The notes under the pieces: generated by a model
What the model was told of the DNA's origin: nothing
The model's database searches: none
Seen by the model: the letters and a program-made list of their open reading frames with translations, nothing else
Program-made: the position numbers and the translations under genes
Shown: one piece after another, positions 22,807 to 36,158 of the stretch
How the letters are laid out: every line of letters begins with the position of its first letter
How positions within the stretch are numbered: position 1 is the first letter of the stretch
DNA from: Prunus persica
Lineage: Eukaryota; Streptophyta; Magnoliopsida; Rosales; Rosaceae
Reading direction: 5' to 3'
Length of the DNA: 64,000 bases
Assembly (NCBI RefSeq): GCF_000346465.2
Contig: NC_034009.1
Span: forward strand, 31,661,251 to 31,725,250

Positions 22807-23667
22807 ATTTGTATTTCACAACCCCCTTTTACCACTAGACTACCCACAAAAACCACTTTTTATTCTGCCTTTCTTTTTACCTTTTGCTCAAGTACAAGTT
22901 CATATGTGCAAACGATGGCATTAATTTGTTGATTCTTCTGGCTATATGGTTATTTTCTTTCTGTATTGCTGTATTTCACTTACTCTTGGCAAAAAGAAAT
23001 GTTCTGCTTTTTTATTCTACTTACTAATCACAATGTTATCAGCCTTACCACCTGCAGTAACTAGAAGGGCTTAGTTAGTACCATCTCCAAATAGTTGTGC
23101 GAGTGTCATACATAATCTATTTTAAGGATATTTTGTCATTCGAGGTATGAATATTACTTTTTTTTTAAAATCACATAGTCGCACATTGCAAAAAAAAATT
23201 TAAGTGACAGTACCATATTTTTTATTTTTGAAGAGAGACCTTGCGGGGAGGGTTAAAGTTGAAATGGCATTGGTATAATATTTATCAATAATATTCACTT
23301 TGCAAAACAGAAGAGTTGCGCCTTGCGTATCAAGTAATGCTAAAGAGGGCGGCCCATATGCCACATCAAAACCCATCATTAACGAAAAAAGAACGCACAC
23401 AGCCTATACTAAAAGACCAAAGAGGACCTCGTCGCACAATGTAGTAGAATGTTCGGATTCACGGGAAAAATTGACATGAGTCGTGGGGCCACAAAAACGA
23501 AAGGACGAAAGAGGACCCCCAGTCCCCAACTTCCGTAACCGCTTACTTGAACACACTCTCCTCCCTTCCCTCTCTTCCATTTCTCACTCTCCACTAAAAC
23601 CAACCAAACAGCCCTCACACTCACTGCAAATAAATTCAGAAATTCGAATTTCAAAGCTAATTCCAAA
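22807..23667. other. Spacer between the unknown gene and SDS
   Basis: Holds the likely 3' UTR of the upstream gene and the promoter and leader of SDS. No other gene or clear repeat was seen. Confidence 0.5.
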
Positions 23668-26600
23668 ATGAAGTTTAAATCGATCCAAGCGATGCAAAAC
23701 CTCCAAACGGCGCCGTACCTCAAGACGAAGAAGAAGCTCCGGTCGGAGCTCCCTCGCCGGACGCGATCTCAGATCTCTCCGGTTCTGTACTCGTCTCTCA
23801 AGTTCAATGCCCCCAGTGAGACCTCTGGTTTCTCTTCCTTCTCTGTGAACTCGAACTCCTGCTCGTACTTCGGCGGTGAAGTTTCGTGCGAGTCAAGCAG
23901 AGTTTCCGTTGGATCTGAGAGTGAGGCGAGGTCGAGTTTGCGGAAGAGACACTTCGAAGAAACTGAGAAACACCGTAAAATGCTGTTTCCTAGAGCTACT
24001 AGATCGTATTATGGAGGAAAGGCGGAGAAGAAAGAGGTCGGTGGAGACGGCGAACCAGAGGTTTCTGAGTCGTCGTGTGTGGAGTCCAATTCTGGAGCTG
24101 ATTTTGGGGGTTTCGTAGACAGAAAGTTGAAGCTAAAGAGTAAGAGAGGAAAAGGAAGTGAAATTGTGAACGAAAATGGAGGAAACGAAGGTTCTGAAGC
24201 AGTTAGTAGACCAGAGATTTCCGAGTCCGATAAGGTCTCATTGGAATTCAAGGAAAACAAAGTTACGTCATTCAACTCTGTCATCGAATTGTGCTCTGAA
24301 TCGAAATTACCAGAGAAAACGGTCAAAGACGGAGAAAACAGAGCACCGGAATTTGAATTCCCTGAAATTTCGGAAAACTACTTCGGTGAAAATTTCGCGA
24401 TTTCGAACTCTGAATCGACGATAGAGCAGAGGCCAGACAGCTTGCAAATCGGTTCTGACCTTGCTTGTAAGGAGCAGTTCTCCTACGACGACGTCTCAGA
24501 GTACTCTTCGAGTCAGACATTGTCGGAGCTCCAATCGAATATTTTCGACGAAAATTCCGAGCTCAGTCTCTCAGAGTACACTCCGTCTATTTTCTTCAAT
24601 TCTGGAAGCGAATTCTCGGAGCGCTCGGATGAAGATTCAACTCATTCACCTACTTTTACCTTGCTCCTTCAATACAGAGAAGAATTTACGAGATCGAGCA
24701 CTGCTTTATATTTCATTGCTGCTTCCTGCGTTAAAGAACTGTATAAGGATGATTATACAGTAAGTTTTATCAAGTTTTGAATTACGATCTTAATTTTCCC
24801 TTGCTTTCCTGCACTTTCTCGCCAACCAAACAAAAATAGATTGTTGATTTTTTATCTTTTTTCATTACTCCTTCTGTATTGATTTTTGTTATTTTAATAA
24901 TATTATTTTAGTTTCTTAAGTTCGAAGACGAGGAGGACGAAGCGAGCTATCAGCTGCTTAGGAACAGAGAGAGGATACAAGTATTTTTGCGAGACTACAC
25001 GGAGGAGTACTCTTCCACGACGGAATGCGGCGATCTTATCCTCCAGCAACGGTGGCAAATGGTCCGTTGGATCGTCGAGGTGATTGGCTTTACCGAAATT
25101 CACGTTTCTCTGATTAAGTTCAATTAATCGTCGTTTTCTAAATTTAAATAAGGTCGAAGTTCAACTAATCGTCGTTTTTATCTATTTAAATTTGGTCGTA
25201 GTTAAATTAAGCGTCGTAATTAGTTCTGTTTGGAAATTGGACCTGCACACGTTTGTGGAAGTACATGCCGTCAAGTAGCACATACTATCTACATTGACGA
25301 TATTCTACAACCATTTAACATCCAATCAAATCTGTGCCACGTCATTGAATGGATGTGTTTGGCACTGAAACTGAATGCATTTCTAGTTTTTATGTTAGGA
25401 TCATTCATGTACTTTTTATCACAGGCACTGGCACATCACTAGTTTCGCTTTTCTCCTATTGGCCAAAGTAATACACATTTGTAATGTATAGGGAGATTAA
25501 TTTGATACATTTTTGCGAAAAATGATTTTATGTAAATTTGATACATGTACGTCTCCAAATTCAATTTTACGTAATCCTTCTTAGCTTAACAACTTCCACG
25601 TTGCCCCACACTTAGAACGCAGTAGTAGCACGTGCATTCGCACCAGCGATGGTGCGTATATAACATTTGTTGAGGGGTACTTGTTACTTGTTGGACAAGT
25701 CTATACACTCCACGATTTTTTGCGTAGGTGCGATTAATTTCAAGAATTTCAATACAAAGAACTTGCATACAGCATACTGACTAGGGTGGATATCCAAACG
25801 GTCAATTAAGTAATTGGATCGATTTGGTTCCATTTCTATAAAAAAAAGAAAAAGAAATTAAATTAATTCATAATTAGTTTGGTTTAGTTCAATTCATTCT
25901 CTATAAGAACAAGCTAAATCGAACTAAACTGCATATTATTATTTATTTATTTTGGCACAAGGAGTTTTATATTGGTAATGATCATTTACTATTATGTTTC
26001 TTCCCACTATTTATATCAACATTTAATATAATTGTATTGTTAGTTTGTTACTTTAATGGAATGTTGAATATTGTTAGTGTACTAGAGATTTAAAAAGTAA
26101 AATGGTGAATGCAATGTTTGCTTTACAAGTGCTTGAAATTGTTAAGATTGTTAAGTTATTTTGACTCTCATGTATAGAATTCTTGTGTTGCACATGAGTA
26201 TATTGGGTGGTGGCTATGTTTATACTTTGTTGGTGGATGTTCGAATGCCATTGTCAATTTGCTTTGCTTGACATGCATTGAGATGTGAATTTAAGATATT
26301 GATGCTCTTCATGCTTTTTCTGATAAAGTGGTAATAAGAGATTGCATTATAGTTAAAAATAGTGTTCACCCTCATCATTATAGTGGTTAATTTTCACGTA
26401 AAACTCTAATATTCCGTTTCCTGTGGGAGAGGGTGCATAGGCTAGCTGTTATCCGTATTTCTTATAACTAACGTTTTATTATCTCTTGTTATTACGTTAA
26501 TGCGGTGCTTTTGATTGGCTTTCAACAAGCAGCGATCGAATCAAATGAAGCTACAGCAGGAAACGAAGTTTCTAGGAGTTAGCCTCCTTGACCGATTCTT

Positions 26601-27934
26601 AAGCAAAGGATTTTTCAAGAGCAAAAGGATCCTTCAGATTGTTGGAATAGCCTGTCTAACTCTAGCCACCAGAATAGAAGAAAATCAGCCCTACAACTGG
26701 TATATCTTTATACTTTTTTTTATCATTCATACATTTTTACCTAGTCTGTTTCCTCATAAACCTGGTGTTGAGGTGTTTTTTAGCCTTTTTTGTGTGGCAA
26801 TTAAAGCATTACTTATAGATGAATACAAAAATCAGAAGTTGAAGCAGTCCAATTCCTTCTGCAAGTGATTTGTCTGGAAATGAATGTATTAGAGAAACTG
26901 TGAAGTTGCTTAGAGCTCAAACTTAAAGTTAACCCACATCCCCTTTTGGTACTTAAATAACGATGTAATTGAGACATGTCAAAGCAGGACGCATCATAAT
27001 TACCTTCTAAATAGACCTTTCTGATGGCCATTTCAGCGTGCGGAAAAGGGATTTCCATGTAGAAAGCAATGTGTACAGCAGATGTGAAGTGGTTGCTATG
27101 GAATGGCTAGTTCAGGAGGTCCTCAGCTTCCAGTGCTTTCTGCCCACCATCTATAACTTCTTATGGTAACTCTCAGTCTCCCATTTTCTCCAAAGTACTA
27201 TACTAGACAAATGCATGCTGCTTCTCTTGCATTGACAACCTGGCAAACTCAGGCTCCTGATCTTCTTTCTCTGCATATCTAGATTATCCTTCAACTTTTA
27301 TTTTCTTTTTTTCTGGGCAAAGAAAATGTTTCTGATTTGAGAGGTTCATGCCATCTTCATTCCATGAACTAATTGGATAACATAGGTTCTACCTGAGAGC
27401 TGCTAGAGCTGATGCCCAAGTGGAGAAGAGAGCCAAGTACTTGGCAGTGCTGCAGATGTCGGACCATGTGCAACTTCGTTACTGGCCTTCAACAGTTGCA
27501 GCTGCGCTTGTCATCCTTGCTTCTTTAGAAGGCAATCATGAGGTGTCCCGCCAACGAGTCATAGAGGTAACTGCCATAATCTTTCTTTTAAACTACATTG
27601 AATTATAATGTAGAGGGATGCCATTATGTCATCATGAAGAACACATCTGGTTCTTGATATCTCATTGATGCGATCTCATGGCTTTGCAGACTCATGTGAG
27701 AACAGAAGGTGATGATTTACATGAATGCATAGAGGTAAGGATAAAATATGAGGTATCATAAAGTTCAATAATTTTTCATTTTCATTTCTCCAATTATCTC
27801 GCCATCTAGCACAGCATCATTTCTTTTCTGTTTTTCTTAATGTTTCGAATATATTGTCATTTTAAGATAGTTGATAGGTGCTGATGGTGTGCTAACTTTA
27901 ACAGAGCCTAGAGTGGTTGTTACATTATGTGTGA
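23668..27934 (+). CDS. SDS: Meiotic cyclin SDS (SOLO DANCERS)
   Basis: Seven exons: 23668-24759, 24912-25079, 26530-26699, 27037-27165, 27386-27566, 27690-27734 and 27905-27934, about 604 residues, close to the 578 of Arabidopsis SDS. All joins are GT-AG and in frame. The long first exon is mostly disordered with family motifs '[11 protein letters not shown]', '[14 protein letters not shown]' and '[17 protein letters not shown]'. The cyclin box lies in exons 2-5: '[10 protein letters not shown]', '[20 protein letters not shown]', '[18 protein letters not shown]', '[14 protein letters not shown]', '[20 protein letters not shown]'. SDS is needed for homologue pairing and DMC1-dependent repair of meiotic breaks, so expression is expected in meiocytes. 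Exon 3 has two acceptors three bases apart (26530 or 26533), leaving one Gln optional. Intron 2 is long (1450 bp) and contains small repeats. Met9 could be an alternative start. Confidence 0.93.
25116..25222. repeat. Degenerate ~42-bp tandem repeat in SDS intron 2
   Basis: About two and a half units built around 'aatcgtcgtttt' and 'tttaaat..ggtcg' follow one another with 41-43 bp spacing. They lie just after the donor site of the long intron. Confidence 0.7.
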
Positions 27935-28703
27935 TTTCTGTTTGCTGACTCCCTCATCAAAAGAGATGGATGGAAGGTAGATCAAGGTAAAGCCTGATCA
28001 ATAGGTAACAAAACAAATCTGATTTTTTCGTCAATTAAGACGACCGTGCAGCTACTTGTAAACATTTCATAGAAGTACAGAATCTGTAATAATATCTGAT
28101 GGTCTCCAAGGACCAAAAGTAAACTTTATGAACTTATGTTTGAAAAGTACTTCACTACTCACCATGAATGTTTTACCTGCTTTGTTTCTAGCATGCGTCA
28201 TTATCCATACAATGGCTGCTTTGCTAAGAATTTAAGCATCATGATACCTTGAATGTCTATGCAGACTATTTTTGAGGGCGTTGACATGCCCCCTAAAGTT
28301 TGAAGGTTTATATATGTCCTTAAGCAAGCAAACGAGTAAGCTTTATAATTCAGTTTGTTGACCATTCAAAATATTGTTCCAGCCAGACCAGTAAAGATAA
28401 ATGACAGAATTTAATAGGATCGATACTGCAAAGGCATTGTTTGCTCAGTTAATGTGTGATTGCTCTATTATTAAAAATAAAAGTAAAATTAATTTGAAGT
28501 TAGAAAGAAAATAAATGAACACCTGCATTTCATCTAGTTGCTATACAGTTTTGTAAACAATTAACTTAACTCTCACCTCGAACCATAAGCATGACTTTAC
28601 AACAGGTTATGTAGTGTACAATTCTTGTATGCAACAGACTCCTTGTACAAAACCATATGATACAGCAAACAGAACAATAATTCATCCATTTTGTCCAGAC
28701 CGA
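27935..28703. other. Convergent 3' flanks of SDS and the BPA1-like gene
   Basis: AT-rich sequence holding the probable 3' UTRs of the two converging genes. Nothing else recognised. Confidence 0.5.
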
Positions 28704-30704
28704 TCATTTAACTCCCAGCTTCGTGTCATCGGGATAACTGGCTGAAACTGCAGGAGGAACCCTACCAGAAGACTCATCAAGATGGGTCTGGGCAAAGTCG
28801 GTGATGACCTCCGTCCTCTGCCGGTGTTCGATCTCCTTTTTCTCCTCCTCGGCCCTGTCCACCTTCTCCTTGGTCATCATGCCCACATCCTCAGCTACCT
28901 TTGAAACTGCGCTGAGTGCATTTGAAACCCACGAAGCTCCGGTCAATATGTAAGGGTTGCTCATGAGAGCAGACCCTGCACTGCTTGCCTTCTGCTCAGC
29001 AACAGCAAAGGCAGATTTGGTCTTTTCCGAGACCATGAACCTTTGATCCATCTCCCTCACCTTTTCATTGACAACAGCTGTTCCAGCCCTTAGCTTCTCC
29101 ATCAGACCCATCTTCTGGTCAATTGTAACAACTGTGGCAGAGGCATTTGACATTAGTTGATGCCTCTCATCAAAGGCTTTTGCCTTGTTAATGGCATCCT
29201 TTCCTAAGATGTAACCCTTGGCAAGCATAGCGCTGGCCACAGCTTCTGCCTTCCTTACAGCAGAAATAGCCACAGCAGGTTTTTTCTCCTTCAAAGGGGA
29301 ATACATATTTAGTAAGAAACAATTGCTTTCTGGGACCAATTAAAACAAGAAATTCACATGTACTTGTGTACATGCTTCGGGCTATTAAGCAACAGAAAAT
29401 CTTCATAGGCTAAAAAATTTGTTTTGCACTCTTGAAACACCACTAGACTGAAAGTTTGACCTCCAATTTCATGCTACACAAGACTAAATGGTTGGAAGAT
29501 AATACAGATATGGATGTACGCCATGGTATTTACCGGGCTTGATGGGAGTGGGACGGCTTCAGGCGGCAGCTTATAATCGTCAACTGGCGTAATGGTGACA
29601 GAAAGTTCAGCTACGGTGGCTCCCTGAATTTTAAAATTTTCAAAACACATTACTAATCAAATGACAGAACCCTGCAACTGCCTTACAAAACATTTACTGC
29701 ATCAAAAAATTCAAAAAAAAAAATTTAAGAACAAACGTCTGACCACCGTTATAAAAAAGTGAACATACCGAGAGGAGAACTGCTGTATCTGCTCCTTGTG
29801 AATCCTTGAAGGTAACATAGGCAAGCTGGGTGTTTTCAGTTTCTCTGCCAAAAGATACCACCAAATTTTTTAGAATAACAAACCTAATAACAACACTGTC
29901 GCCAATATAATTAAAAAAAATGTGAACCTTCGCATTTCAACATATTGTATATCTCCAGAAAATGAAAAGAATTCTTTGATATCCCTGCCAGAAACAGCTT
30001 GAGAGACATTGCTAACTTTGACTGTTTTTATCTGCAGAGGAAAATCAAGTGAGTGAATACGCATGTTTTAATCACACCAAAACCAAAACAAAAAGAAAAG
30101 ATGTATACTATTACAAGTTAGAACACAGATGAGAAAAAAAAGTTATAAATTTTCTCACATCTGAAACATTGGTTCTGGAGTTTGGTGTTGCAGTTGTTGA
30201 CTGGGGAACTGCTTCAATCCCCTCATTTGCATGTTCCACCGGAGTCTGTACACAAAATTCTCAATTAAATAAATAATTCCAGGGTGAAATGAATGAAATA
30301 AACTCAGAATTCATACAGTGATGATGACAACAAAGGAAACGTAGAATGGTAATAATATCAAAAGGAAAAGAAAACAGGCAAGGCAATGAGGCAAAAATAC
30401 AGACAGGAACATGTTGAATAATTGAAGATTTATTAGGGAAAGACTACCCCATGAAACACAAAACCTTAATGTAACCAAACAGAGCAATCATTGGATTTGG
30501 AGGCAGCAATTATTTCTAAACTTCATAATTTTTCTTGTTTTCCCGCATTAACCCAGCAACCAACAAAGCAAAAACAAGAAGAAAACCAAGCACATTGCGT
30601 CAAACACCCTAATCAAAGAGAATGAAAACCCAATGGATGTGACAGAAAGAGTACTAAGATTAATATTTTCAGAAAGAAAAGAAGAAGAAAAAACTTACCG
30701 ACAT
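28704..30704 (-). CDS. RRM protein, binding partner of ACD11 (BPA1) family
   Basis: Six coding exons on the minus strand: 30699-30704, 30159-30245, 29928-30031, 29769-29844, 29534-29623 and 28704-29288, about 315 residues. The first coding exon supplies only Met-Ser before its GT donor. Seen: one RRM at about residues 32-105 ('IKTVKVSNVSQAVSGRDIKEFFSFSGDIQYVEMRR', 'LAYVTFKDSQGADTAVLLSGA') with a degenerate RNP1, 'TPVDDYKLPPEA', then an Ala/Lys-rich helical region ('AVRKAEAVASAMLAKGYILG', 'EKTKSAFAVAEQKA') and an acidic/charged tail. This order matches BPA1 and the BPA1-like proteins of Arabidopsis, which bind the ceramide-1-phosphate transfer protein ACD11 and dampen cell death and ROS. Which member this is cannot be settled here. 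RNA binding is uncertain because RNP motifs are weak in this family. Confidence 0.85.
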
Positions 30705-32061
30705 TTCGATAGATTTTGCTTGAGAGGGAATGCACGTCCTTGTGTTGGTTGTAGTATTTTGTTCCTGTTTTCTCTTATTTTTGGTTAATGCTTTCTTTGT
30801 TAATGGTAGTTTTATCTTTTTGCTTTTTGCTCAGCGGGAAGTTCGCTAATCACCAACTCGTTTTCAATTCGGCAAACTCCAACTCCATTTCTTGGGCTCT
30901 GTTTTCGGGTCTTAACATTGCCTGGGATAGATTTGGCGCTCCAATTAGAGCTGTTACTGATTTCTCCTGTTCATTTTTGGGAAAAAATGATTCTATGGAC
31001 GACTGGTTTGCCAAGTCAACCATGTCTATTTTCCTTTGGTCTAACGTCAACCATGTCAACAGAAAAAACAAAAAACAAAAAAACACATACAAACATATAT
31101 ATTTGTGACGCCTGAAATTGTGCTTAAGAATAGTTTTTTTCTTGATTTTTTTCTTTGGGGGTCAGTTTTGTTTTTAATTCAAAGTTGGATTGCATTGAAA
31201 TTTGACCAAAAGCTTTTCTACAAGACAAAAGCAAAGATACTCAAAGCCTGACAAGCCGCAACAAATATATACATATGGTGTTGTAACATATGCTGCTGAA
31301 CATTTCCAACCAAAATATAAGAAAAGTTGATGGTCATCCATGTGCAACATAACATGCACGCATTCCAGCAGTTACTTCTGTCACTGCATCGATTGGATTG
31401 ACGCTATTCTATTCTCTTCTAGGATATATTCCATTCACTTACAAGTTAGACGACTCAGTGTATAATGTATTGCAGCCCTTTCCTTTCCCTTTCTGTCTGC
31501 CACATCCATATAACAAGACACAAACAAAAGATTGTTGCCATAATGCGTAGGGAAAGCAGAGGGCCCAACCAAACAACTGACTACACACCACACCACAAGG
31601 AACATGAAGCCATCACCAATCGGACATTGATTGAGACAAAGCTAATCAAATCTCTGGCGGCCAACAAGATAGAAAAAGTAAAGCACTAAAGCAGCCAGCC
31701 AGCCACTCATGCTTGCCAACAAAGCGAGAAACATTCCCACCAGACATTTTTTAAAAGTTTTCTAATCTTGTTCTGTAAAAAGATATATATATATATATAT
31801 ATATATATTTCATCCATGAGAAAATTAACAAAAGTATGGTAAATCCCAACAAACCCCTCAATTATCAACCATATGCTCTGCAGCATTACCACCTCTCTTA
31901 TGCTGTACAAACTAAATCCCAATCAGAGATATGAGACGGATTTTCTTCAATCTAGATATAATAACTAGCTGTGGTTTTATGGTTTTAATACTTAGATATA
32001 AACCAAAACTTTTATGACAGGGGAAAGGAAGCAAAAATATCACTCATCTTGTCTACCCATC
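30705..32061. other. Spacer between BPA1-like and PLATZ genes
   Basis: Contains the BPA1-like 5' leader and promoter, an AT microsatellite at about 31783-31808, and the 3' flank of the PLATZ gene. Short open frames here have no family resemblance. Confidence 0.5.
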
Positions 32062-33636
32062 TCAACAGAGAGGAGCTCTGTGAGGGATGCCCTTCCTCTT
32101 ATGCAAAAGCTTTCTTGGCTTCAATGCTGAACATACCCAAGCAGTCATCTCCTCAGACGACTCAGCCAACGAGATCGATGATTCCATTTCGCTCATGTTT
32201 GTTTCGGAATTGCAGTTACCTTTTAATGAAAAATCACCATATTGTGGTATAGTAACCGCGATGAATTTGTGACTTTGGTCTTCAGGCTTCACTGGGACTA
32301 TAGATGCCTGAAAATGTGTAAGCATGCACACACTTTATCATGAGAATCATGTAAAGAGAAATATACAGCACCAAAATGGAGCCCAAAAATTTTGAAGTTT
32401 TCAATTACCTTGCAGGCAATGGAGCAGTAACGATTTGGCATGTCCTGCAGATATCTCCCACAAGCTTCACAGGAAGCACCAAACTTTGCTTTTGTTGATG
32501 GCTTGGCATCTTTGGCTAGAGGGCGAGGATTTAGATGCACAGCTTTCTCGCCGTTGATTTTATATGTCTGTAAGACGTCAAGTTGTCGTTATTTGAGATA
32601 AACAACATTCACAACAAGGAACCAACAACCTCACCAAGAAAACAGTTAACAGTGATCAATCAAATCAACCATCCTAGGATTCCAGCTACCAGCAGGATTA
32701 AACCACATGAGAAATAAAACTGATGAATTTTGTTGTCTTATAACACTGACAGAATATGTACACCAATTAAAGCGCATTCAATTTGACTTGCCTACAAACT
32801 ACACCACAAACACAAAACTTGAAATTTACATCCCAAAACTATATAACAATCAGATAGCCGACTTAAATAATCATATATTAGTCAAATTGATGAGCCGTTC
32901 TTCTTTGGTAATTATACTGGTGTCTACTAGATTAACAGAGGAAATTCAAACAACAATTGTTCTTGACTAGAAACAACAAAACAAACACAGTTTAGAAAAC
33001 CCAAATGCCATTTTATTTTGTACCTGCAAATGAAATCACATCCAATTTGTAAGAGTTTTATGATTGAAGACAGAGAGTAGGGAAGAAACCTGAATTTTAG
33101 AACAGTCAAGATGCTTCTGAATTTCTTGAAGGCGAACCACATCATGGTAGACGTATTTGCAGATCTGAAGCTTTGTGTGGAGGCAATGAGCTGTCATACA
33201 GTGCCTACAGAGGCGGATACTGCAATCTATGCAGAAGACGTTCTTCTCATTTTTGCGAAGGTCATGATGAACACCACAGGAACCGAAGAATTTGCTAAGC
33301 AAAAGGGTATTAAGCCAATCTGTTCTGTTTTTCTTTATACAAACTTTGCAGCCTCCCTACAAAACCAACACATTCACTATCAAAATAAGAACAAACCATC
33401 CAACATCTAGACTTTGTCATTAATCAAATTCAAGACTCAACATTTTGATTGTTTAGCCTTCAAACTCAAAACCATTCAATCAAATTCACAAAACCCAGAA
33501 CCAAATATCACAAATTGTATCTATTCACACCATATGGTAACATTGATACATCGAATCCAATAAAAATTCATACAATCAATTTGGAAATAACAATGATCAT
33601 AGTAGAATAGATTGAAAGCAGTCATATGCTTACCAT
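32062..33636 (-). CDS. PLATZ zinc-binding transcription factor
   Basis: Four coding exons on the minus strand: 33634-33636, 33090-33356, 32409-32567 and 32062-32307, about 224 residues. The first coding exon is only the ATG, directly followed by GTAAGC; the next exon after TAG at 33357 continues 'GGCKVCIKKNRTDWLNTLLL'. Seen: 'SKFFGSCGVHHDLRKNEKNV', 'FCIDCSIRLCRHCMTAHCLH' with the Cys/His zinc ligands, 'LQICKYVYHDVVRLQEIQKH', 'TYKINGEKAVHLNPRP', 'FGASCEACGRYLQDMPNRYC' and a tail ending 'HKRKGIPHRAPLC'. All are hallmarks of the plant AT-rich sequence and zinc-binding family, nuclear proteins that bind A/T-rich DNA, often as repressors. The exact member is not identified. The single-codon first exon is inferred from splice signals and should be checked with cDNA. 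Confidence 0.9.
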
Positions 33637-36147
33637 TTCTTCAATTTACTTATGGACTGAATTTGAATTTGGTGTTATTGCAGAAGTTGATACTTGATTG
33701 ATAGGGTGTGTGAGAAACATGAAAAAACTGCAGAACAGTCCACAAGGGTTGTGGTTGTGGGCAAGTGAAAGAGGAAAAGAGTATACAATGGAAAGTAAGT
33801 ATAAATGGGAACCCAATTATTCCAGGGAGGCAATAGAGAGCTGTGTCCAATTTTTACATAATAATTATTATTTTTCTTCAATTTTCGCTTAATTATTGGA
33901 AAAACAAAGCAATCCGCAGGGAAGCTAAATATTTAATTTCCGTTGGATTAAACTTAAAATGCATCTGACGGTCATCGTTTGAGAACGTTTTATTAATTAT
34001 ATACAAAATCAGTAAACTAATGAGGGTTAGGTCAGTGGATTTTCTTATGGCCCATCTCTAGGCAAAACCCTAGTGTTTGTGAAAGGTAAGAGCCAGACGA
34101 GTCGCTTTATGTCTTTTCCCGCCGAAATAACCGAGATTTTCGGAGCCGTTTTGTCCTTTTGATTTTAATTTCTTTTGGTATTAATGATTATTGGAGCTCT
34201 AGCTGCTTCTCTGACTTGGACTGAACTCATATTTGCTAGTTGCAATAATAAAATCAGTTATTTCAGGAGAAAAATATAGGGGGTAGAACAGTAATCAGCC
34301 AATTTTTATTATTTTTATCTTTTATATTAATTATTTATTTTTAATGAAGGCACAATTGTGATTTGGTAATGGTCAACTGAAATTAAATAGGTTATTTGCT
34401 TCTATTGGAAAAGCAAAATATTGCACATTATCACCGAAATTAAATGCATTCTACCGTTTTACCCTTTTTTTCCCCCTTCAATTGTTTGATGAGAAATCAT
34501 TGTGCATTGTTTGTGCCTTAATTATTCCCATTATATAATAAGTCAGATCTTTTCATATAGAAAGTCAAATAAAAACATATTTGTCTTTGACTTTCATAGC
34601 CTTATTAAACTTTTTGTTCAAAACCCAAAAAAATAATCCTCTGCTGCTTCTAAAAGAAAAGAATTCCTAAATTTACTCCGAGAATATACAAAATCTTGGC
34701 ATAGATTTTATAATCTAGGACTGACAGTAAAACACGATAAAATCTAGGAATATATTTATTTATTTATATTTTTAGTCAAAAACAAATAATATTACCCCTC
34801 TGCGGACAGAGTTCTAGTATTTTGCTTTCCTTTTTTTTTTTAAAAAAACATTTTGGTTAGAAGTGCAGTGTTTGATAGGCAACATAAATGTACAAAAACA
34901 GTTATGCACAATTATCTGTCTCCAATAAACTTTCATCTTTATCTGTCTTCAATTCAATTTAACCTCATCATATTATATTTATCAAAAAGAAAAACAGAAA
35001 AACCTCATCATAACATCTATAGATTCTTAGCTTAATCAAGACCCGAGAAAAAACCTAAAGGATGATGGCAAAGTGGGAAGAGTCCCCTTTCATTCAATTA
35101 CTACTAGTACTACATTTCGATGGGCAAGGCCCAAGAATCCACCACTTTTATAAAATTGGAGAATGATATTATTTTAATTATTTTATCATGGGAATTCAAC
35201 TTGAGTGTAAAGTGAAAAGTATATTATCGAGGGAATTGAACTCGGGTGTAAAGTGAATGACACATTATCTTGACCAACTGATACCTAAACCAAACTTATT
35301 ATGCTTTCAAAATCACACAACTCGCAGCAAAGCCCAATTCTGATTGGAAACAGAAGACAGGCATAGAAGCCCCAGCTCGAAAGAGTCCAGTCTCAACTAT
35401 TACAAAATCAAAAGTGGGGAGGCTATAATGAGGAGTCTCAAGTGAGAAGGCCAATCCCATCATGGATTCGCGATCTCAACGAAAGGACCTCGATAGCACC
35501 CCATTGGTGGTAGTCCAGGCAACCCCAACGATGAAACATCAGAATTCGATCTCAGCGATCTTGGTGGAGGGCATTTCAAAAACCCTAGAAAATGAGACGG
35601 AGAAGAAAATTTTCCTTCTTGAGCTGAGCGAGAAATGGGGATCGTAGTAGAACACCATCAGAATGAAGTAGGTTTTTCGAAAGTCGCTCTCATCAGTAGT
35701 AATCGATTAGAGGCGGTGCGTAATGTAGGGTAAAATGCTAAAGAAGGAAATGAAAGGCGTGGTCTGAGAGATTTTTCCTACATTCTAGAATTTACATTAT
35801 GAAGGGTAAAGTGTTGGAATTACTGTCCGATCAGATTTCTAATACTTGTGTTTTAGCGTTTGATGTAGGCAACAAAAATGCACCTCATAGTTTTTCAACA
35901 TTTATCTTTTGTCATTTAAATTCTCATCCTTTATCTGCCCTAAATTCTCATGGTGAATCGACCACTTAATTTCAGTTTCTGAAAATCTTGCGGAGGCGAA
36001 ATGCTCTATGATCCTGATCATAGCATTTACTCAATTTATATTATGGCTATGCTCCCTTAACATTTACCAAAAAGAAAGTGAAATGCTCCATTTATACTTC
36101 ATCTGTGCATGAATGCCTCAAGTTGAATAATTAGAGTGCTTTCAAAT
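33637..36147. other. Long gene-free spacer
   Basis: AT-rich DNA without a recognised gene. Near 35190-35270 an approximately 39-bp unit ('gggaatt.aact..gtgtaaagtga') occurs twice in tandem. The 61-codon open frame at 35462-35647 is not supported by any family likeness. Confidence 0.5.
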
Positions 36148-36158
36148 AGGCATTTTAT

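Noticed and set aside
23409..23723. 104-codon minus-strand frame upstream of SDS
   Set aside because: Antisense to the SDS leader and first codons with no likeness to a known protein.
35462..35647. 61-codon open frame starting MDSRSQRKDLDS
   Set aside because: Plausible composition but no homologue recognised, no splice context and a gene-free spacer around it.
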